Source: Gorillibacterium timonense (lineage in GTDB: Bacteria > Bacillota > Bacilli > Paenibacillales > NBRC-103111). From it: a stretch of DNA of 64,000 nt. Position 1 is the stretch's first letter; each line of letters opens with the position of its first letter. The stretch is from positions 186,001 to 250,000 of the forward strand of contig NZ_LN881721.1 of the NCBI RefSeq assembly GCF_001457415.1. Reading direction: 5' to 3'. The position numbers were made by a program, and so were the translations under genes. Positions 16,210 through 25,212 of this stretch are shown one piece after another. The notes beneath the pieces were generated by a model. The model saw only the letters and a list, made by a program, of their open reading frames with translations, searched no databases and was not told the origin of the DNA.

Positions 16210-18594
16210 ATGATCCGAGCATCGGATGATAAGGAGTTTTGCGAGCTGACAAGTCCGACCCTTCTGCCCAAGGCGTCGGGGTTTCTATGGAATGAGAAGA
16301 TGATGATTCATGTGAATTGCCGCGGGTATGCGGTGGCGCAGTTTATGCAGCCGGAGCCGAGCAAGTATGCGCATGCGCCAAATCTGGAAGCGAAGTCGTT
16401 CATGCAGCCGGAGCAGCCGTATTACGCCCATCACCCCGGCCGCTTTGTATATGTGAAGGACGAGGAAAGCGGGGAGCTTTTCTCCGCTCCTTATGAACCG
16501 ACCCGGGTTCCGGCCGATCACTATACCTTTTCGGTGGGAAAGAGCCGCGTCGGATGGACAGTCGCTTATCAGGGCATCGAGGTGGAGATGAGCTTGACTC
16601 TGCCGAGGGAGGAGCCGATTGAGCTTTGGCGCGTAAAGGTCCGAAATCTTACGAATGCGAGCAAGCGGCTGAGTGTCTATCCGTATTTTACAGTCGGATA
16701 TATGTCGTGGATGAATCAGTCCGGCGAGTATAACGAGGAGCTTCAAGCCATCGTGTGCAGCTCGATTACGCCGTATCAGAAATACCAGGATTACGACAAA
16801 ATCAAGGAATTCCGCGACAAAACCTTCCTGCTTGCAGATCGAACGCCCACCGCTTGGGAAGTGAGTCAGGAGGCATTCGAGGGTGAGGGCGGCATCATGC
16901 AGCCGTCCGCGCTTCTGGAGGAGGAGCTGGCTAAAGGAGATGCCCGGTACGAAACTCCGGCGGCCGCTCTGCAATACCGGATCGAGCTTGCTCCGGGGGA
17001 AGAGGCGAGCTGCCGGTTTCTCTTCGGTCCAGCCAAGGACGAAGCGCAAATCGCTCAGATCCGCAGGGATTATCTCGGAGTGACTTCGCACGAAGAGGAC
17101 AGAGAGGACGGTTTCGCGGCGGCGGAGCGGGACTATGAGCAGTACATAAGAGAAGGCGCCGGCTGCATCGAGATCACGACCCCCGATCCTGAGCTCGATA
17201 CCTTCGTGAATCATTGGCTTCCCCGGCAGATGTATTATCACGGACAGACGAACCGCCTTACGACCGATCCCCAAACGCGCAATTTCCTGCAGGACCATAT
17301 GGGGATGAGCTACATCAAGCCGCAGACCGCGAGAGCAGCCTTCCTCCTTGCCGTGAGCCAGCAGCAGGTAAACGGAGCTATGCCGGACGGTATCCTGCTG
17401 CATAGGGATGCGGAGTTGAAATACATCAACCAGGTGCCGCATACGGACCACTGCGTCTGGCTGCCCATCTGCCTCAGCACGTACTTAAGCGAGACGAACG
17501 ACTATTCGATCTTAGAGGAAAAGGTTCCTTATGCGGACGGGAGCGAGATCGGCGCCGTCCACGAGCATATCGACCGGGCGATGCGTTGGCTTGCCCGCGA
17601 CCGGGACGAGCGGGGCTTGAATTATATCAACCAGGGCGACTGGTGCGACCCGATGAACATGGTGGGGTACAAAGGGAAGGGCGTCTCTGGCTGGCTCACC
17701 ATCGCGACGGCCTATGCGTTTCTCGTATGGGCCGATATATGTGATGCCAGCGGAAGGCATGAAGCCGGCGAGGAATACCGTCGCGCCGCCAAGACAACGA
17801 ATGAAGCCGTAAATGCCCATCTGTGGGACGGCGAATGGTATGCGCGGGGCATCACGGATGACAATGTCGTCTTCGGGATCAGCGCCGATCCGGAGGGCCG
17901 GATCTTCCTCAATCCCCAAGGCTGGTCGCTGCTCAGTGGAGCGGCGGACGAGGAGAAGCGCGAGAAGCTGATGAGGGCGGTTCGCGAACAGCTGGAGACG
18001 CCTTACGGGGTCGAGAAGCTGGCTCCCTCCTTCACCGCCATGCGGGAGGATGTGGGCCGGGTGACGCAGAAGCATCCCGGCACTGCCGAGAATGGTGCCG
18101 TCTATAACCATGCGGCAGCTTTCTACATCTATGCCCTGTATGCGGTCGGGGAACCGGACGATGCGTACCGCCTGCTGCGGAAGATGCTTCCCGGACCCGA
18201 CTTGGACGATCTCGTTCAACGGGGTCAGTTGCCGGTGTTCATCCCGAACTATTACCGCGGCGCCTACCGGCAGTACCCGCGCACGGCCGGGCGGTCCAGC
18301 CACCTGTTCAATACGGGAACGGTTCCGTGGGTGTACCGTTGTCTGATCGACGGTTTGTTCGGCGTGCAGGGTACTCCCGAAGGCATTCGCATCCGGCCTC
18401 AGCTTCCTTCCGATTGGAATTCGGCTACGATCAAGCGCAGCTTTCGAGGGGCGACTCTTCATATCGAGATGAGCCGGGAGCCGGGTGTTCAGGAGATGGA
18501 AGTATACGCGGGTGATGTCCGCCTTCAAGACGGACTCCTGAAGGAGCTGAGACCAGGTACGGACTATCGTGTGGTCGTCAAGCTTCCGAGCTGA
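16210..18594 (+). CDS. GH94-type glycoside phosphorylase
   Basis: A 794-residue cytosolic enzyme, the usual length for GH94 phosphorylases. The N-terminal beta-sandwich (about 1-270) contains the typical LFSAPYEPTR and PYFTVGYMSW stretches. The (alpha/alpha)6 barrel follows, with the acid Asp expected in NQGDWCDPMNMVG (about residue 480), AENGAVYNHAAAFYIYALY (about 635), and GRSSHLFNTGTVPW for phosphate binding. Such enzymes split a beta-linked disaccharide with phosphate to give a sugar 1-phosphate. The precise substrate (cellobiose, chitobiose, laminaribiose or other) cannot be read from the sequence. The start is ATG 16210 with AAGAGG 9 bases upstream. It ends only 12 bases from the convergent LysR gene. 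Confidence 0.85.
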   Translation: MIRASDDKEFCELTSPTLLPKASGFLWNEKMMIHVNCRGYAVAQFMQPEPSKYAHAPNLEAKSFMQPEQPYYAHHPGRFVYVKDEESGELFSAPYEPTRVPADHYTFSVGKSRVGWTVAYQGIEVEMSLTLPREEPIELWRVKVRNLTNASKRLSVYPYFTVGYMSWMNQSGEYNEELQAIVCSSITPYQKYQDYDKIKEFRDKTFLLADRTPTAWEVSQEAFEGEGGIMQPSALLEEELAKGDARYETPAAALQYRIELAPGEEASCRFLFGPAKDEAQIAQIRRDYLGVTSHEEDREDGFAAAERDYEQYIREGAGCIEITTPDPELDTFVNHWLPRQMYYHGQTNRLTTDPQTRNFLQDHMGMSYIKPQTARAAFLLAVSQQQVNGAMPDGILLHRDAELKYINQVPHTDHCVWLPICLSTYLSETNDYSILEEKVPYADGSEIGAVHEHIDRAMRWLARDRDERGLNYINQGDWCDPMNMVGYKGKGVSGWLTIATAYAFLVWADICDASGRHEAGEEYRRAAKTTNEAVNAHLWDGEWYARGITDDNVVFGISADPEGRIFLNPQGWSLLSGAADEEKREKLMRAVREQLETPYGVEKLAPSFTAMREDVGRVTQKHPGTAENGAVYNHAAAFYIYALYAVGEPDDAYRLLRKMLPGPDLDDLVQRGQLPVFIPNYYRGAYRQYPRTAGRSSHLFNTGTVPWVYRCLIDGLFGVQGTPEGIRIRPQLPSDWNSATIKRSFRGATLHIEMSREPGVQEMEVYAGDVRLQDGLLKELRPGTDYRVVVKLPS

Positions 18595-18606
18595 TGCCAA
18601 GAAGGT

Positions 18607-19485
18607 TCACGCCTGTAGCAGCTTGCGGATGAACATCTCCACCGCGAGCGTTGAGGAATGATCCTTGTTTCGGATAATCCAGAAATCACGTTTCGGCAAT
18701 CGGGGAGTGAGAGGGAGGGCCAGCATTTCGCCGGACTCCAATTCCTTGCGCATAATCCAGCGCGAGAGAAGGGAGATGCCAAGACCGGCTGCCGCCGCTT
18801 CTTTCACTCCCTGACTGCTGTTGAACACATAGGCCTTCTTCACCCGCAGCCCTGCCTCCCGAATGAAATGATCGCTGTAAGATCGGGTGCCTGATCCGTG
18901 CTCCCGAAAGACCCAGACTTGGTCCTGGAGCATGTCCGGCCTTACGGATTTTTTGGAATGGAGGGGATGATCCTTGGAGGCCACAAGCAGCATTTCATCC
19001 TTTTGGTAAAAGGTAAGCTGGAATTTCTCCGGCGACACCTCCCCCTCTACGACTCCGATGTCGAGTACGTTCGCTTTCAACGCTTGTGCAATCTCCTCCG
19101 TATTTGCAATGGTGACCTCGATCTCGACCTCCGGATACTGGCGGGCAAAATCAGCCAACAGACGCGGAAGAAGATATTCCCCGATGGTGAAGCTGGCTCC
19201 GATATGGATGACCCCCGACACTCGTTCGTGCAGCAGGCGGATTTCTTCTTTCCCCTGGTCATAGAGCGCCAGAATTTCCTTAGAACGCTTGTACAGAATA
19301 TCCCCGGCTTCCGTGAGGCTCACCTGCTTCGGGGAGCGATGCAGAAGCTTCGCACCGATTTCATGCTCCAGATTGCGGATATGGAGAGATACGGCGGGCT
19401 GAGACAGGTTCAGCAGCTCGGCCGCTCTGGAGAAATGCCTTTGTTCGGCTACGGTGACAAAAACACGCAGAGTTTCTGCGACCAT
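18607..19485 (-). CDS. LysR family regulator
   Basis: A 292-residue LysR protein. The N-terminal winged helix (VAEQRHFSRAAELLNLSQPA, then VSLHIRNLEHEIGAKLLHR, residues 10-50) is clear. The C-terminal part is a periplasmic-binding-protein-like sensor (about 90-290) with the usual HIGASFTIGEYLLP beginning. The start is ATG 19485 because GAGGAGGG lies 7 bases upstream; 17 further codons upstream lack such a site. It is divergent from the YeiH gene, a frequent arrangement, so regulation of that exporter is likely. Resembles CysL/CbbR-type regulators, but the effector is unknown. Confidence 0.9.
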   Translation of the reverse strand: MVAETLRVFVTVAEQRHFSRAAELLNLSQPAVSLHIRNLEHEIGAKLLHRSPKQVSLTEAGDILYKRSKEILALYDQGKEEIRLLHERVSGVIHIGASFTIGEYLLPRLLADFARQYPEVEIEVTIANTEEIAQALKANVLDIGVVEGEVSPEKFQLTFYQKDEMLLVASKDHPLHSKKSVRPDMLQDQVWVFREHGSGTRSYSDHFIREAGLRVKKAYVFNSSQGVKEAAAAGLGISLLSRWIMRKELESGEMLALPLTPRLPKRDFWIIRNKDHSSTLAVEMFIRKLLQA

Positions 19486-19555
19486 CGATTCGCCCTCCTC
19501 GATCTGCGGGAATGGCTCCCGGTGCTTCCGATCCACTTAATCATAAGAATTCCTC

Positions 19556-19566
19556 ATGATAATCAT
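19556..19566. promoter_or_regulatory. Palindrome in the LysR-YeiH divergent promoter
   Basis: ATGATAATCAT, a perfect 11-base palindrome, in the AT-rich interval between the two divergent genes; consistent with a LysR half-site region (T-N11-A type). Confidence 0.4.
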
Positions 19567-19657
19567 AGTTTATTGTCATTTCACTTATCGTTCAAGTGGA
19601 CGTATAGTTAGTTCTGCGAAATTGATCCAATTGCTACGGAAAGCGGGAGTGAGAAGA

Positions 19658-20698
19658 ATGGCAAGAGAGGAAGGAATGTCGGGCAGAACAGGCCAAGGAG
19701 TGAAATTCGCGCTGGGCGTTGGTTTGACGCTGCTGCTTGCAGCCGCTGCCAAGCAGCTGGCGGATCTCCCTTTTCTGCGGATCATGGGACAGCTCGTGAT
19801 CGCGATCCTGCTCGGGATGATCTGGAGGGCGAGCTTGGGTGTTCCCACGCAAGTGATGAGCGGAGCCTCCTTCTCAAGCAAAAGGCTTCTTCGTTACGGA
19901 ATCATCCTGCTCGGGATGAGGCTGAATTTACAGGATATCGTTCAAGCCGGCCCGAAAATCCTGCTGCTCGCCGTCGTGAACGTTGGGGTGACGATAACGG
20001 TCGTCTATGGAACCGCTCGTCTGCTCAAGGTGCGCAAGCCGCTTGGGATTCTAACCGCCTGCGGGACTGCCATTTGCGGGGCAGCCGCGGTTGTCGCCAT
20101 CTCGCCGCAAGTCAAGGCGGATGATGATGAGATTGCGATCGGGGCGGCGACGGTGGCCATTCTCGGGACCCTCTTCACCCTTCTCTATACGTTTCTCTAC
20201 CCGGTGCTCGGTCTGACGCCCCATGGCTACGGTGTATTCTCTGGGGCGACGCTGCACGAGGTCGCTCATGTTGTTGCGGCGGCCGACCCCGTCGGCAAAG
20301 CCGCGGTCGATCCGGCGGTTGTGGTGAAATTGACGCGGGTCGCCCTCTTAGTACCGGTGGCCATCGTCATCGGTGCCTGGACCCATCGGGGAGAAGCACT
20401 CGAGGGGGAGAAAGGGAGCGAGGGAGGGTGGAAACGAATCCCGATCCCTTGGTTCGTAGTGGGTTTTCTGCTGATGAGCGGGGTCAACACCGCTCGGATC
20501 TTACCGGAGGGCGCAACGGCCGGGCTCATCACGGCCGCGTATATGCTGATTGCCATGGCGATGGCCGGACTTGGCCTGAATGTAGACCTGGTGACCTTTC
20601 GACGCTTGGGAATGAAGCCGTTCGCCGCTGGTTTGCTGGGGTCTGTCGTGCTTTCGGTCATGGGATATATTCTCGTGCTTGCGCTGGGGTTGAACTAG
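19658..20698 (+). CDS. YeiH family putative sulfate exporter (UPF0324)
   Basis: A 346-residue membrane protein with about ten helices. Family signatures include MGQLVIAILLGMIWR, LLRYGIILLGMRLN, the AICGAAAVVAISPQV loop, GATLHEVAHVVAA and the final AGLGLNVDL. YeiH/UPF0324 proteins are annotated as sulfate exporters linked to sulfonate or cysteine metabolism, mostly by association. The start is ATG 19658 with GGGAGTGAG ahead. The frame is open another 34 codons upstream, but that part reads as intergenic sequence. It is likely controlled by the divergent LysR protein. Confidence 0.88.
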   Translation: MAREEGMSGRTGQGVKFALGVGLTLLLAAAAKQLADLPFLRIMGQLVIAILLGMIWRASLGVPTQVMSGASFSSKRLLRYGIILLGMRLNLQDIVQAGPKILLLAVVNVGVTITVVYGTARLLKVRKPLGILTACGTAICGAAAVVAISPQVKADDDEIAIGAATVAILGTLFTLLYTFLYPVLGLTPHGYGVFSGATLHEVAHVVAAADPVGKAAVDPAVVVKLTRVALLVPVAIVIGAWTHRGEALEGEKGSEGGWKRIPIPWFVVGFLLMSGVNTARILPEGATAGLITAAYMLIAMAMAGLGLNVDLVTFRRLGMKPFAAGLLGSVVLSVMGYILVLALGLN

Positions 20699-20792
20699 TG
20701 CACTTTCTATTTCGCTCTAAACATGATACGGTTTGCTTATCTGGCAAAAGTCACAATTCCATCGATGATCCCATCTTCCGAGGAGGCCACCC

Positions 20793-21458
20793 ATGTCCAA
20801 GACGATCGTAGAGAAATTAAATTTGCACAAATTCAAAAAGGCGGCGGTGCTCAACAAGCCGGAGAGCGAGGATGCTTTTGCTGAGCTAAGCCCGTACGAT
20901 ACGGAACTGACCACGGACAGCTATGACCTGATCTTCGCGTTCGTTCTCGACATGGAATCCTTGCAGGATCTGGTGAGGAAAGTGATCGAGCACGACTCTC
21001 TTATGAAGGGCGGCTACCTGTTCGCGGCGTATCCGAAAAAAGGAAACAAGGTATACCCGACCTACATTCATCGCGATCAGCTCTTCGAGGGACTCGGCGC
21101 CGACGAGGACGGTTACATTGGGACAAGCAGCTTGAAATTCGCCCGCATGGTCGGGTATGACGATGTCTTTACGGTGGTCGGCCTGAAGGAAGAAGCACGG
21201 AAACAAACACAGGCTTCAACAAAACCGAGCCAAAGAGTCGACGATTACATCGTCCTGATTCCCGAGGTGGAAAAGGACTTAAGCGGCAGCCCCGAAGCGC
21301 TCCACTTTTATCAATCGCTTACTCCAGGGTACCGAAAGGATTGGGCGCGTTATGTGTACAGCGCCGTCCAGGAAGAAACGCGGGCCAAGCGCCGAGAAGA
21401 AATGATCGAGGTCTTGGGAGCGGGATATAAGAGCATAGAGCTCTATCGAAAAAGATAG
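20793..21458 (+). CDS. YdeI/OmdA-like protein
   Basis: A 221-residue cytosolic protein. The C-terminal 60 residues (PEALHFYQSLTPGYRKDWAR through KRREEMIEVL) carry the pattern of the YdeI/OmpD-associated (OmdA) domain, historically described as bacteriocin-protection related. The N-terminal 150 residues look like a separate domain with no recognised motif. The start is ATG 20793, preceded by GAGGAGG. It is followed by the DUF1801 gene 46 bases later, and the two domains are often neighbours or fused. Confidence 0.75.
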   Translation: MSKTIVEKLNLHKFKKAAVLNKPESEDAFAELSPYDTELTTDSYDLIFAFVLDMESLQDLVRKVIEHDSLMKGGYLFAAYPKKGNKVYPTYIHRDQLFEGLGADEDGYIGTSSLKFARMVGYDDVFTVVGLKEEARKQTQASTKPSQRVDDYIVLIPEVEKDLSGSPEALHFYQSLTPGYRKDWARYVYSAVQEETRAKRREEMIEVLGAGYKSIELYRKR

Positions 21459-21504
21459 CAGGGTGGATTCGATCCGACATCATGAGCGTATAGGAGGGGT
21501 AACG

Positions 21505-21930
21505 TTGGCTGAGCTGAAGACGAAGGAAACCGAGAACTGCGTGATCGAATTCATCGAGCAGGTCGAATCCCCCAAAAAACGCGAGGACGCCTATCTCCTG
21601 TTGGACGTTTTCCAAGAGGCAACCGGCTACCCGGCGAAGATGTGGGGACCGAGCATCATCGGCTTCGGCTCGTACCATTATATATATGCCTCAGGCCATG
21701 AAGGGGACGCGCCGCTCGTCGGCTATTCGCCCCGGAAAGCGAAGATCAGCTTGTACTTCGCTACCGGAGACGACCAGCGGGAGGAACTGCTGAAGGGCTT
21801 CGGCAAATACACCTCTGGCAAAGGGTGTATCTACATCAATAAAGTTGCGGACATTGACCTGGACGTTCTGAAGGCTTTGATCAACCAATCAGTAACGTTT
21901 CTTCAGGAAACCTACCCGGATAACCCTTGA
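21505..21930 (+). CDS. DUF1801 (YdhG-like) protein
   Basis: A 141-residue protein of the DUF1801 family, recognisable by GYPAKMWGPSIIGFGSY and GYSPRKAKISLYF followed by KGCIYINKVADID. The fold is a small iron-chaperone/frataxin-like unit; the role is unknown. The start is TTG 21505 because AGGAGGGG ends 5 bases upstream, giving a shorter protein than the ATG at 21463. It appears to be in an operon with the YdeI-like gene. Confidence 0.8.
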   Translation: MAELKTKETENCVIEFIEQVESPKKREDAYLLLDVFQEATGYPAKMWGPSIIGFGSYHYIYASGHEGDAPLVGYSPRKAKISLYFATGDDQREELLKGFGKYTSGKGCIYINKVADIDLDVLKALINQSVTFLQETYPDNP

Positions 21931-21961
21931 TTTTTGACTTCCAAAAAGGAATCTACTAATG

Positions 21962-21967
21962 TATAAT
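21962..21967 (+). promoter_or_regulatory. Likely -10 element of the nitroreductase gene
   Basis: TATAAT; a TTGACT lies upstream at 21934-21939 but at 22 bases spacing is too far for a standard promoter. AGGAGG precedes the gene start at 22059. Confidence 0.35.
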
Positions 21968-22058
21968 AAGCCAATGGCAAGGATGATTCGTTTTTTCCAT
22001 GAAGTGCAGATCGGCATGTACCATTTATCACATGGTTTATACATAGGAGGAAATCCAC

Positions 22059-22685
22059 ATGGCTGAAGTGACCGCTGTCGTCAAAGACAGAAGATCCGCA
22101 ATGAAGTTTCAACCGGAGGTTCGCATTTCCAACGAGGAGCTGGACGAGCTGTTCAATCTGGTCAAGTTTGCTCCTTCGGCATTCAATTTGCAGCATACTC
22201 GTTACCTCGTGGTGACCGATCCCGAGCTTAAGGAGAAGGTTTACGAGGCGGCTAATCAGCAGTACAAAGTTAAGACCGCATCCGCGGTCATCGTGGTGCT
22301 GGGCGATCTGGATGCCTACAAGCAGGTTGGGGAGATCAACCAAGGATTGCTCCAGTTGGGCGTCATCAATAAGCAGGAATACGACATGACCGTCGAATCG
22401 GTTCTCGGATTTTACGAGGAGGGCGGGGATACCTTCAAACGGGAAGAGGCGATCCGCAACAGCAGCTTGTCCGCCATGCTCTTCATGCTTGTCGCCAAGG
22501 ACAAAGGATGGGACACCTGCCCGATGATCGGATTCAACCCGGAGAGCCTGAAGGAAGCGTTGCAGCTGCCGGACCGGCTCGTGCCGACCATGCTTATCAC
22601 CCTGGGCAAGGAAGATACTTCCCGGCAAAGACCGCGCGGCTACCGCAAGCCAGTAGCGGAATTCGTCAGCTACAACACCCTGTAA
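22059..22685 (+). CDS. Nitroreductase family protein
   Basis: A 208-residue FMN-dependent oxidoreductase. It begins with the FMN phosphate-binding RRSAMKF (residues 11-17); APSAFNLQHTRYLVV follows (about 38-52), then the late GWDTCPMIGFNPESLKEAL (about 150), which is typical for the YodC/YdgI type. It would reduce nitroaromatics, quinones or similar compounds using NAD(P)H in the cytosol. The start is ATG 22059 with AGGAGG 10 bases upstream. Single gene, convergent with the nucleotidyltransferase-like gene. Confidence 0.9.
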   Translation: MAEVTAVVKDRRSAMKFQPEVRISNEELDELFNLVKFAPSAFNLQHTRYLVVTDPELKEKVYEAANQQYKVKTASAVIVVLGDLDAYKQVGEINQGLLQLGVINKQEYDMTVESVLGFYEEGGDTFKREEAIRNSSLSAMLFMLVAKDKGWDTCPMIGFNPESLKEALQLPDRLVPTMLITLGKEDTSRQRPRGYRKPVAEFVSYNTL

Positions 22686-22715
22686 GCAGGGGAATCCTCG
22701 CCGGCTCACCACTCG

Positions 22716-22745
22716 AATCGTGTGGATACAATGCGGCGTCAATCG
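22716..22745 (-). repeat. Dispersed intergenic repeat, copy A
   Basis: On the minus strand this 30-base segment contains CGATTGACGCCG, four variable bases, then GTATCCACACGATT. Both blocks are identical to the copy at 60079-60108. It lies between the nitroreductase and the convergent gene. Confidence 0.65.
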
Positions 22746-22783
22746 GCCTGATCCGCAACATTCTTACGTTTAGCCTATATAGA

Positions 22784-22818
22784 CCAAGAACCGGGGGCAT
22801 CCGTCTCCCGGTTCTTGG
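22784..22818. terminator. Hairpin between convergent genes
   Basis: Arms CCAAGAACCGGG and CCCGGTTCTTGG are perfectly paired (12 bp) around 11 bases. There is no T-run on either side, but position between two gene ends suggests a terminator. Confidence 0.6.
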
Positions 22819-22821
22819 CGT

Positions 22822-23676
22822 CTATCCCCAATTCTCCGAATCGTCCGCATTCATCCTCTTCTCAAAGTAGGAGATGACCTGCCGCGCGATGGTGTCCGGA
22901 TAATCGATTCCTTTGGCTTTGCACAGCTCTTCCGCATCCTGCCGGAATAGAAGCATGCTGCTTCTTATCGCAGCTTCCAGATCAGCAAATTCCGCCTTCG
23001 CAAAATAACCCAGCACATGCTGCTGCTTCTCTTCCGGAACGCAATACTTGACCTTGCTTTCCCAAGAGCCCCAATCCAGCGTGTCGTATTGGCTCAGCAA
23101 GAGGTCCACATGCGCGTGAAACAGGACATCGATATTTTTGAGCAGCTTAAACCGGTCTTGGCGCTTGAAGTATTTGATCAGCATCTCGGTATGAAACCAG
23201 TAGGTGTCCATCGCCCTGACCGCATCGGGGATGTGGTTATCGGTCCGGTAGCCTCTATCGAGAAACTCCGCGACTTCCCCGTCTCTGTCAAAGATGATCT
23301 GCTCCCGTGAACAGCCCTTGCAATGCTGCCGGCACATCCATTCCTCGGGATAATCGGCGTTAATGATAAAAAAATCAAACTGATGCAGGTTATCCCCCAA
23401 GCGAATCACGCTGCAGTAATTTTTGAAATGCGCATCATTAAAGCTTTCGCCCCAGAAGATCAACAGCTCGTCCGAAGCCTCGGCAAGCACCTTGGGCGCA
23501 TCCGCGGCAAAGTCTTCAAAGTCTTCATCCGCCACCAGAAAGACAGGGTCGTAATCCGAATAAACGTCTTGCTCTGCTCGGCTTATCGATCCGTAGTGCC
23601 AACCGCCCTTGCAACGCGGATCCTTTTGCAAGAGGTTCACCACGCGATCGAATGCAGCCTCCAGGTCCCTGTGCAT
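22822..23676 (-). CDS. Nucleotidyltransferase-fold protein (AadK/LinA-like)
   Basis: A 284-residue protein. The N-terminal motif WHYGSISRAEQDVYSDYD (about residues 30-47) matches the pol-beta nucleotidyltransferase pattern G-S followed by D-x-D. Further acidic residues appear in HQFDFFI. A helical C-terminal half (about 150-284) is as in aminoglycoside or lincosamide adenylyltransferases. Transfer of AMP to a drug is possible, but such proteins are often of unknown function. The start is ATG 23676 with AGGGAAGTG upstream; the frame is open 11 codons further. No resistance gene partner is nearby. Confidence 0.7.
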   Translation of the reverse strand: MHRDLEAAFDRVVNLLQKDPRCKGGWHYGSISRAEQDVYSDYDPVFLVADEDFEDFAADAPKVLAEASDELLIFWGESFNDAHFKNYCSVIRLGDNLHQFDFFIINADYPEEWMCRQHCKGCSREQIIFDRDGEVAEFLDRGYRTDNHIPDAVRAMDTYWFHTEMLIKYFKRQDRFKLLKNIDVLFHAHVDLLLSQYDTLDWGSWESKVKYCVPEEKQQHVLGYFAKAEFADLEAAIRSSMLLFRQDAEELCKAKGIDYPDTIARQVISYFEKRMNADDSENWG

Positions 23677-23765
23677 GAAAGCACTTCCCTTCCTTGTCTC
23701 TACTGTCATCGTACGGGATCAAGGCGGGGAAGTCTTGTTCATTTTTAACCTGTTCTTGTCAAATC

Positions 23766-24620
23766 TTATCTTTTCGCATAATCGCGTTCCATTCGGATTT
23801 TGTACTTGGCCGGTGTCTCGTGATATACCCTTTTGAACGCCTCGATAAAGGCTTTCACATTGGAAAAGCCGTTGTTTAAGGCGATTTCCGTAATGGAAGC
23901 ATCCCGGTTCATCAGCTCCTGATGGGCATAATAGAGCCGGATCGCCGTGAGATAATGGTAGAAGGTTTCGCCGGTCGTTTTCTTGAAAAAGCGCGAAAAA
24001 TAAGTGGGAGACATCCCGACCTCGTCAGCGATCTCATTCAACGAAATGTCGTTCTCATAATGAGTCTCCAGATAGGCGATGGCTTTTTTTAAGTGGAACA
24101 TGCTTTTCTGCTCATACCTGCCGAACAGATGGTCCTGCCTCTTTTTCTTGCAAGCTTGTAACAGAACGAGGCATATCTCTCTTAAAGCGATGGAAATCTC
24201 CAGCTCATAGAATTCCTTCTTTGCTTCATAGAGTTCCGCACACCGAAGGATGAGCGCTTTCACGTTTGCCTGTGCCTTTTCGTTTCCGGTGAAGTCGAAA
24301 TAATAGGAATCCACATCGGGACAATAGTCCTTTAGCATTGGATAAGAGAGCAAGATCGTGATGGAGCACATGGGGGTTACTCGATCATACCCAGCCGTCT
24401 CGTGCAAGTCGCCGCTGTTGACGAAGAAGAATTCTCCGGCACGGGCTTCGGTCTGCTTCCCGTTGATCTTTCCGCTTATTCTGCCTTCCAACACAAGATC
24501 GAACTCCAGATGAGTATGCCAGTGCAAGGGGTAATGGCAGGTAGTGTCTTGGGGTTTGCCGATATAGATTTTGGCGGGGATGATCGAATCCGTCTCGATT
24601 CGCTCTTGATAATAGTTCAT
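23766..24620 (-). CDS. AraC family regulator with cupin domain
   Basis: A 284-residue protein. The N-terminal cupin part (about 25-110) contains the His-rich LHWHTHLEFDLVLEG. The C-terminal double helix-turn-helix (about 180-284) contains SLNEIADEVGMSPTYFSRFF and TEIALNNGFSNVKAFIEAFK, a complete AraC domain. The cupin suggests sugar sensing. The start is ATG 24620, 7 bases after GGAGG. No metabolic gene sits beside it, so the target is unclear. Confidence 0.9.
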   Translation of the reverse strand: MNYYQERIETDSIIPAKIYIGKPQDTTCHYPLHWHTHLEFDLVLEGRISGKINGKQTEARAGEFFFVNSGDLHETAGYDRVTPMCSITILLSYPMLKDYCPDVDSYYFDFTGNEKAQANVKALILRCAELYEAKKEFYELEISIALREICLVLLQACKKKRQDHLFGRYEQKSMFHLKKAIAYLETHYENDISLNEIADEVGMSPTYFSRFFKKTTGETFYHYLTAIRLYYAHQELMNRDASITEIALNNGFSNVKAFIEAFKRVYHETPAKYKIRMERDYAKR

Positions 24621-24829
24621 GGCGGGGCCTCCACGATCCTTCTATCTCTGACTATATTCGATTTCCCCGAACGTGCAAGAGCCACTTTCACGGAATAGAG
24701 GGCAACTCGCCTTCCCACGGGAAGAGCGGGTGGTCTCAGGGGTCCCGGAAAGTGGCCGAGAGAAAGACTATGGTGTGTTTTCAAACCGAATTTCGGCCAG
24801 TTGGGTTTGATACCACGCCTTAGTGGAGA

Positions 24830-25039
24830 TTAGACTTCGTCTTTGATTTCCTCCTGGAAGCCTTGGATGCTCTCCTTGCGACGTTCATTCTTCTTCTCGA
24901 TTTGGCTGCGTTCTTCGTCGCTGATCTCGGAGGAGAACTCGTTCAGGTAATCTTCTGCTTCATTCAGGTTCTCCAAGGTGTTCTGAATGCTCTGTTGCAA
25001 ATGCTCAACATTGTCTGCCCGATTGTCCGGTTTGGCCAT
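24830..25039 (-). CDS. tlp: Small acid-soluble spore protein, Tlp family
   Basis: A 69-residue, very hydrophilic helical protein beginning MAKPDNRADNVEHLQQSIQN and ending ERRKESIQGFQEEIKDEV. This is the classic Tlp spore protein layout. It is expected only in the developing spore core under sigma-G control, and supports an endospore-forming host. The start is ATG 25039, 8 bases after AGGAGGTG. Single gene. Confidence 0.9.
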   Translation of the reverse strand: MAKPDNRADNVEHLQQSIQNTLENLNEAEDYLNEFSSEISDEERSQIEKKNERRKESIQGFQEEIKDEV

Positions 25040-25130
25040 TGCTTCGCACCTCCTGGGATTGGAGCGCTCATGGAGCGAGCGCTACCCACTAGCTTGAGCG
25101 CGGCCGGATATAATTATGCAGATGTACCCA

Positions 25131-25184
25131 ATTCCCATACCGATAGAAATCGACTCCTATCTGCACGACTAAGGTTGACAGCAT
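25131..25184 (+). repeat. Dispersed intergenic repeat, divergent copy B
   Basis: This segment aligns with 60070-60123 at roughly three of four bases. Shared stretches are TTCCCATA, CGAT, TATC, CACGA and the tail GACAGC/AACAGC. It lies in the gap between tlp and argS. Confidence 0.5.
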
Positions 25185-25212
25185 GTCAGGTCCATGTCGC
25201 TGCCCGTATCGC